DNA from: Paucisalibacillus globulus DSM 18846 | GTDB lineage: Bacteria > Bacillota > Bacilli > Bacillales > Amphibacillaceae | NCBI RefSeq assembly: GCF_000482485.1 | Contig: NZ_KI519441.1 | Location: 1-47,961 of the forward strand | DNA length: 47,961 bases | Direction: 5' to 3' | Shown here: piece after piece, positions 43,287 through 47,961 of the stretch | Numbering within the stretch: position 1 is the first letter of the stretch | Layout: each line of letters starts with the position of its first letter | The notes under the pieces: model-generated | What the model saw: the letters and a program-made list of their open reading frames with translations, nothing else | Told to the model about the DNA's origin: nothing | Database searches by the model: none | Translations under genes and position numbers: made by a program

Positions 43287-45308
43287 TCATGTTATTCTAA
43301 ATAATCTCCATATACGTGTCATCAACTGCATACGATTTTTGACATTTGCCTTTTGATAAATACGGCTTAAAGCTTTCTTTACCGTTATCTCTGCAATATA
43401 TAATTCATTGGCAATTTCGATGATTGGCTTGTCTTCTAATAATAACTTAATGATATCTTGTTCCCTTGATGTTAAAGAAAATTCCTCTGTTAAAATGTCC
43501 ATTTTACTGAGAGTAGTTATACCTGCAATAAATTGCTTCAAATAAGGAATGAGTCTTGGACCACTAAGATCTAACAAGAATGTTGGTGTAGGTTGTTTCA
43601 TAAGATAGTCATCATGTGATGCCCCATCTACGGTTTGAAACCCAAACTTATACAACAACTCCTGGAAAAGCTTTAAAGGTGTCGATACAACGAGTATTCC
43701 TCCAGAAAAAACAAACGGTAATAAGCTATACAATAAGAAACCACGAGCAGCATTGTCGGTTGGATCCTTATACTCTTGATAACGGATAAAATAACCAGCG
43801 CTTTTTTCGACCGGAACATTGTAATAGTTTCTTTCCACTTCCGATAAATTTGCAAAATATGCTCTAGAAACGGGCTCGTTTTCTAAAAATGGTAATGTTT
43901 GTTTATTAATCGGAACGTTTATTGAAATCCCAATTACTTCCCCGTCTTTTTTTAGTAAACTTGCACCATCATATCCCATCTTCTGAATGTAACTTGGACC
44001 AATTAGTTCCTGTTCTAATTGATTATGTTCTAATGATGCATCGAATTGAAAGGAAAGGTTTGTTGATCTATTATAAAAATTGGTCTTACTTACGGTCAGA
44101 TTATTATTTAGATATGTAAAAAAATCTTCCACCTCATGAAAATTGTATTCATCGATAGGTTCTAAATACATTGTTGTATCCATTGAGCTATCATCTTGAA
44201 AGAATACAGATTGAATAACGTCATCACCAATATGATAAAAGAAAGAAGCAATATCTTCTTTGCTTGGCTGAGTTATAATTCGAGTGTAATAAAATTGAAT
44301 AATTTTATTCGTTAAGAAAAGATAGCGGTCATGATTTCTTTGCTTTAATTCAATAGAGATGGCATCCCGAACTAGTTCATGAATAGTCCAACCGACCTTT
44401 GTCTTTTGAATAAAAGAAAGGGAAACAAGTTCATGGAATGTATTTGTTGGGATTTCATAGTTTAAAATTTGTGAAATGGTATATTGATCAAAGTGGCGTA
44501 ATAATGCTGCAATTTCAATGAATTTTATTAAGCTCTCATCTTTAACTTCACTTAACCATCTGCGTGTCAAAGTGCTTAATGCTTCTGCATTATTTTTGAA
44601 AATATTGATAGTCTCAACATCTACAACATCACTAATCGTTGCTAACGATAATAATAATGGATGTCCATTTGTAAATTCCCATATTTTTTTTATGGTAGAT
44701 TCATTTGTTATCCCATTGCTTTGCAAAAAGCGTTTAGTGTCATCAAAACTGAAGGAAGTTAACTCTATTTGCTTTGTAATCTTTCTCCAGGCTGGCGATT
44801 CTTGCCATTCTCCAGTTAACTCTTTCCTTCCAGCAAGTATAATAGAAACCCTAGGACTAAGCTTCCGAATAAAAACATTTCGGAACCATCTATCGAGATT
44901 ATCCATTTGTTCATATGTATCAACAACAATAAAAATCTTTTTTTCAAAATCATTAATTTGTTCAATGCAATCTTGTATGGATTTAGGATTGGTATTATCA
45001 ATATGTAAATGAGTAGCTAGCATGGAATGTAAGTAGTCCGTAAAATCATCTATCGTATGGTTAAAGTCCTGCGTATCTAAATGTATAAAAGGGATATTTT
45101 CCTTACCAGCTATTATTGCAAATTCATATAATAAATAGGTTTTGCCAATACCACCTTTTCCATATAAATTAATAACTTTGAACTCCGGGTATTCTTTTTG
45201 AATCAGGTTTTGAAACAACTTTATCTCATCATTTCTGCCAAAAAAGTAAGCTTCTTCTACCTCTTGTATAACCTGATTAATTCGCTTATTTTCTATTAAC
45301 TTGTCCAA
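43287..45308 (-). CDS. STAND ATPase regulator with LuxR-type HTH
   Basis: 673 aa. N-terminal NB-ARC/STAND ATPase (about 20-330): F-F-G-R-N-D-E, P-loop Y-G-K-G-G-I-G-K-T, Walker B I-F-I-V-V-D-T-Y-E-Q, sensor I-L-A-G-R-K-E. A middle region (about 380-600) has G-E-V-I-G-I-S-I-N and A-R-G-F-L-L-Y-S-L-L, reminiscent of a GNAT fold. C-terminal LuxR/GerE HTH (about 608-670: L-T-S-R-E-Q-D-I-I-K-L-L, E-I-T-V-K-K-A-L-S-R-I). This is the MalT-like design of ATP-dependent activators. Target and inducer unknown. TTG start with GGGGGT 8 nt upstream. Confidence 0.85.
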   Translation of the reverse strand: MDKLIENKRINQVIQEVEEAYFFGRNDEIKLFQNLIQKEYPEFKVINLYGKGGIGKTYLLYEFAIIAGKENIPFIHLDTQDFNHTIDDFTDYLHSMLATHLHIDNTNPKSIQDCIEQINDFEKKIFIVVDTYEQMDNLDRWFRNVFIRKLSPRVSIILAGRKELTGEWQESPAWRKITKQIELTSFSFDDTKRFLQSNGITNESTIKKIWEFTNGHPLLLSLATISDVVDVETINIFKNNAEALSTLTRRWLSEVKDESLIKFIEIAALLRHFDQYTISQILNYEIPTNTFHELVSLSFIQKTKVGWTIHELVRDAISIELKQRNHDRYLFLTNKIIQFYYTRIITQPSKEDIASFFYHIGDDVIQSVFFQDDSSMDTTMYLEPIDEYNFHEVEDFFTYLNNNLTVSKTNFYNRSTNLSFQFDASLEHNQLEQELIGPSYIQKMGYDGASLLKKDGEVIGISINVPINKQTLPFLENEPVSRAYFANLSEVERNYYNVPVEKSAGYFIRYQEYKDPTDNAARGFLLYSLLPFVFSGGILVVSTPLKLFQELLYKFGFQTVDGASHDDYLMKQPTPTFLLDLSGPRLIPYLKQFIAGITTLSKMDILTEEFSLTSREQDIIKLLLEDKPIIEIANELYIAEITVKKALSRIYQKANVKNRMQLMTRIWRLFRIT

Positions 45309-45356
45309 CTACTTACCCCCTTCATTTATACTTTTTAGAAAATTCCTGTTATTTAA

Positions 45357-45385
45357 AATATAAAATAGTACTATTGACCTGTCAA
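45357..45385 (-). promoter_or_regulatory. SigA promoter of the STAND/LuxR regulator
   Basis: On the minus strand TTGACA (45380-45385), a 17-nt spacer and TATATT (45357-45362). The -35 overlaps a small palindrome TTGAC-CT-GTCAA (45374-45385). Confidence 0.7.
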
Positions 45386-45462
45386 GACAGAAGTGAAGAT
45401 AGGGAAATTTTTCCTCGAATTGTGAGGTTATTGGGGAAATTTATATAAAACCTACTAATCAT

Positions 45463-45493
45463 TGAATAGAAGTTGATTGAAGTTCGCAACCTA
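45463..45493 (+). promoter_or_regulatory. SigG-like promoter of the spore protein gene
   Basis: TGAATA at 45463-45468, 18-nt spacer, CAACCTA at 45487-45493, two mismatches from the CATACTA-type -10 of forespore promoters; about 50 nt before the SASP start. Confidence 0.5.
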
Positions 45494-45541
45494 CGAAAGA
45501 ACAGACAAGTATCTGTTCAATACCCACAAGGAGTGAGCGTT

Positions 45542-45745
45542 TTGGCTAATAACAATAATAGGAATAAATTGTTAGTGCCAGGTGCAAAGAATGCAATGGA
45601 TCAAATGAAAGAGGAAATTGCAAATGAGCTTGGTGTACAGCCAGGAGCTGACACTACAGCGCGTGAAAACGGATCTGTGGGTGGCGAAATGGTCAAAAGA
45701 ATGATTCAAATCGCCGAACAGAGTATGCAGAATGGTCAAAAATAG
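45542..45745 (+). CDS. Alpha/beta-type small acid-soluble spore protein
   Basis: 67 aa. L-V-P-G-A-K-N-A-M-D-Q-M-K-E-E-I-A-N-E-L-G-V contains the GPR protease cleavage region (E-I-A-N-E-L-G), and G-S-V-G-G-E-M-V-K-R-M-I is the second conserved box. These proteins coat forespore DNA, protect it from UV and heat, and are degraded at germination. TTG start at 45542 with AAGGAG 8 nt upstream; the open frame back to 45473 runs through the promoter. Shows that the organism is a spore former. Confidence 0.95.
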   Translation: MANNNNRNKLLVPGAKNAMDQMKEEIANELGVQPGADTTARENGSVGGEMVKRMIQIAEQSMQNGQK

Positions 45746-45753
45746 CATACTCG

Positions 45754-45784
45754 AAAGGGGCTCCTGAAATCAGGAGCTCCTTTT
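45754..45784 (+). terminator. Terminator of the SASP gene
   Basis: AAAGGGGCTCCTGA/TCAGGAGCTCCTTTT stem with a very short loop and T-run. Confidence 0.85.
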
Positions 45785-45997
45785 ATTGGTTTCTCTAAAC
45801 TTGAGTATAGATTAGGAGAACGTCAGAAATCTCAAAGGTATAATTTCTGAAAATGAGGCGTTAACTTCATAACTCTTTTTTCTTAACTTAGTAAATAGGT
45901 ATTATAAATAAGCTGCCACTGTAAATATTTCCTATAATGATATCAAAACGTGTATCATAATCTAAAGAGTATTGAATATTCTGAGGAGGATGCATGA

Positions 45998-46717
45998 ATG
46001 AATCCATTAATAGGTATTGTAACCTCAACCGAGATAGAACAGGAGACTTACTTTACATCTACTGATAATGTAAATGCAATTATTAGAGCAGGTGGAATCC
46101 CGATTTTATTGCCCTATTATCAACATGAGAAGACAATCGAAGAGATTGCTAGTAAAATAGATGGACTTTATGCAACAGGAGGATATGATATTGATCCTAC
46201 TTTGTTCGGTGAGGAACCACATCCAAAGCTAGGTACAATTATTCCAGAAAGGGACCATTTTGAGATTGCCTTAATGAAGAAAGTGCTGGTGCTGGATAAA
46301 CCAATTTTAGGTGTTTGCCGTGGAAGTCAAACATTAAATATCGCACTTGGTGGTGATATGTATCAAGATATCTATTCGCAAAAAAACTCCAGAGAATTAT
46401 TGCAGCATCAGCAAAAGGCACCTAATAAACATGGGTCCCATTTTGTAGATGTAAAAGAAGGTTCTCTTTTGAATCGAATAACTGGGGAGACAAGACTAAG
46501 AGTAAATAGTCGTCATCATCAAGCAAACCGGAAAGTAGAAAAACCTTTGCAAATATCCGCTCGGGCAAGTGATGGAATTGTTGAAGCAATTGAAAGTACA
46601 AAACATCGATTTGTTCTGGCACTTCAGTGGCATCCAGAGAATATGTTAGTGGCAAATGATTTGGCTTCGGAGGCTATTTTTAAAGGATTTATAGCTGCTT
46701 GTAGTGGAAATGAATAG
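45998..46717 (+). CDS. Gamma-glutamyl-gamma-aminobutyrate hydrolase family (peptidase C26)
   Basis: 239 aa class I glutamine amidotransferase-like hydrolase. Nucleophile in L-G-V-C-R-G-S-Q, His/Glu of the triad in L-Q-W-H-P-E, and G-L-Y-A-T-G-G-Y-D-I-D-P typical of PuuD-like proteins. These hydrolases release glutamate from gamma-glutamyl compounds. 110 bp later follows an M19 dipeptidase gene, suggesting breakdown of small peptides. GAGGAGG precedes the ATG. Confidence 0.88.
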   Translation: MNPLIGIVTSTEIEQETYFTSTDNVNAIIRAGGIPILLPYYQHEKTIEEIASKIDGLYATGGYDIDPTLFGEEPHPKLGTIIPERDHFEIALMKKVLVLDKPILGVCRGSQTLNIALGGDMYQDIYSQKNSRELLQHQQKAPNKHGSHFVDVKEGSLLNRITGETRLRVNSRHHQANRKVEKPLQISARASDGIVEAIESTKHRFVLALQWHPENMLVANDLASEAIFKGFIAACSGNE

Positions 46718-46827
46718 GTGAAGTAAAAGGATTTTGAGTTAAAACAGGATATGCATAGGGATAACAGTAAAATATGTCCCAAATTTCATTACAGACAAAT
46801 AAATTCTAAAAAGGGAGGATCTTCAAA

Positions 46828-47787
46828 TTGAAAATAATCGATACACATTGTGACGCACTTTTAAAACTACAATTATCTAGAAGGATACCTTTTTCCAAAA
46901 AACAACTACAATTCAAAGACTCCCCAGAGCTAAATACAAATCTCCAATTTTTAAGGAAAGGAGATATAAACGTACAGTTTTTCGCAATTTTTATTATGCC
47001 AGATGTTCCAATAGATGAAAAATGGCAGCATGCACTGGAGCAAATTGATATATTTTACCATAAAATACTTGGGAAGAATCCAGAGATGAAGCATGTGAAA
47101 GATTGGCAAGATATTAAGAATTTGAAGGTTGGAGAAATAGGTGCAGTATTGACGCTAGAAGGTGCGGATGCATTTGGAAATGACCTTGCAAAACTACGAA
47201 TGCTGTACCAGCTTGGCGTACTTTCTATAGGATTAACATGGAATAACGCAAATCTATGTGCAGATGGAGTAGAAGAACCAAGGGGCGCTGGTCTAACTGC
47301 CTTTGGTAAAGAAGTAGTGCAGTTAAATAATGAAAATGGTGTATTAACGGATGTATCTCATCTTTCAATACGAGCGTTTTGGGATGTGATGGAAATAGCA
47401 AAATACCCAATAGCAAGCCATTCGAATGTTTTCACTTTGTGCAACCATCCACGTAATTTGAACGATGAGCAAATAAAAGCAATGTTCGCACAGGATGCTA
47501 TGATTCATGTTGTTTTCTGGCCACCTTTTATTAATCATAAACAAAGTGATGCTACCATCCATGACTTGATTCGTCATATTGATTATTTATGTGAGCTTGG
47601 AGGAATCAAAAATATAGGCTTAGGATCAGACTTTGATGGAATATCTTCTTTTGTAACAAACTTAGAGAATGCATCAAAATATCAAAACCTAATTAATGAA
47701 TTACTTAAGCATTATTCGGAAGATGAGGTTAAAGGATTTGCTCATCAGAACTTTATCAATCACTATGTGGAAGGAGGAATTGTATAA
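46828..47787 (+). CDS. Membrane dipeptidase family (peptidase M19)
   Basis: 319 aa renal-dipeptidase-type metallopeptidase. I-D-T-H-C-D supplies the first metal His/Asp, L-T-L-E-G-A-D the bridging Glu, and D-V-S-H-L-S and I-A-S-H-S-N the other metal histidines; G-L-G-S-D-F-D-G-I is the C-terminal signature. The family cleaves dipeptides, often with a D-residue at the C-terminal position. TTG start at 46828 with GGGAGG upstream. Probably transcribed with the C26 gene. Confidence 0.9.
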   Translation: MKIIDTHCDALLKLQLSRRIPFSKKQLQFKDSPELNTNLQFLRKGDINVQFFAIFIMPDVPIDEKWQHALEQIDIFYHKILGKNPEMKHVKDWQDIKNLKVGEIGAVLTLEGADAFGNDLAKLRMLYQLGVLSIGLTWNNANLCADGVEEPRGAGLTAFGKEVVQLNNENGVLTDVSHLSIRAFWDVMEIAKYPIASHSNVFTLCNHPRNLNDEQIKAMFAQDAMIHVVFWPPFINHKQSDATIHDLIRHIDYLCELGGIKNIGLGSDFDGISSFVTNLENASKYQNLINELLKHYSEDEVKGFAHQNFINHYVEGGIV

Positions 47788-47846
47788 AGGCCTACTCTTT
47801 GTATAGCTTTTTTAAGTTAGATTTTAATTGGTGATATTGTATTGAA

Positions 47847-47961
47847 ACTTTCTATATACGGTATTGATAGAAAGTGCGCGGTAACTTTATTAATAATTTA
47901 AGTTGTGAACCTAACTGGCTTCGGTTCAAAATGATGTGAATGATGCTCTTATACATCATTT
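47847..47961. repeat. Possible left end of a repeat element related to 8869-9245
   Basis: ACTTTCTAT 47847-47855 pairs with ATAGAAAGT 47867-47875 (9-bp hairpin). It is followed by TGCGCGGTAACTTTA (47875-47889), 14 of 15 identical to the left end of the 8869-9245 element. GAACC/GGTTC and AAATGATGT/ACATCATTT hairpins follow; the latter ends exactly at the window edge. Confidence 0.5.

Noticed and set aside
44518-45012. 164-aa plus-strand frame opposite the STAND regulator
   Set aside because: It is antisense to a clear gene, has no ribosome site and no recognisable domain; typical shadow frame.
24985-47905. Shared 15-mer TTAATAATTTAAGTT at about 24991 and 47890 as part of a repeat
   Set aside because: In DNA this AT-rich one such match is expected by chance, and the flanks differ.

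Overview
The window reads as chromosome of a low-GC, endospore-forming member of the Bacillaceae, probably in the Oceanobacillus/Virgibacillus/Ornithinibacillus neighbourhood (genus is inference). Support: AT-rich DNA, strong AGGAGG-type ribosome sites with many TTG starts, an alpha/beta-type small acid-soluble spore protein with a SigG-like promoter (45463-45745), a glcT-RAT-ptsG glucose switch (28107-31167), lipoproteins with Gram-positive lipoboxes, a YndM-type DUF2512 protein, and dispersed repeats typical of Bacillaceae.

Layout. 1-351: 3' end of a group II intron (maturase C-terminus, domains V/VI). 421-2766: RNase HI-like protein and a YtcJ-type amidohydrolase. 2910-6176: two-gene FtsX/MacB-type ABC transporter. 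6313-8831: M20 aminoacylase-like hydrolase and an N-acylamino-acid racemase/MenC-family enzyme. 8869-9245: repeat element with 12-bp inverted ends. 9349-10488: secreted cell-wall amidase. 11155-13830: three secreted helical proteins of unknown function plus a signal peptidase I, interrupted by a roughly 210-nt hairpin-rich non-coding element. 14060-16328: polar amino acid ABC importer. 16500-19589: proline dehydrogenase, AbrB-family membrane protein, SDR enzyme. 19704-21925: extracellular ComEC/ComEA-like lipoprotein between two DUF3006-type proteins. 21903-24741: small kinase-like protein, YitT protein, Nudix hydrolase, GGCT-fold protein. 24801-24926: palindrome and 21-bp tandem repeats. 25040-27715: ParB-like protein and secreted lipase-like protein. 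28107-31167: glcT-ptsG. 31383-34281: small secreted protein and a pair of lipoproteins, one with a CuA copper site, behind an Fnr-like box. 34336-39405: small proteins, asparagine synthetase, C39-type peptidase. 39609-47787: membrane proteins, alpha/beta hydrolase, FAD oxidase, NB-ARC/LuxR regulator, spore protein, C26 and M19 peptidases. The last 115 bases resemble the left end of the 8869-9245 element.

How the genes fit together. The best-supported circuits are GlcT antitermination of ptsG (RAT and overlapping terminator both visible), the amino acid importer operon, and the M20 hydrolase/racemase pair, which matches the known D- to L-amino acid route through N-acyl intermediates. The least explained parts are the secreted-helix/signal-peptidase cluster with its embedded structured element, the CuA lipoprotein pair with an Fnr-like box at exactly the class II activator distance, and the ComEC-like lipoprotein with two divergent DUF3006 relatives. 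No CRISPR array, prophage, tRNA or rRNA gene was seen. All family assignments come from reading motifs by eye; no database search was run.
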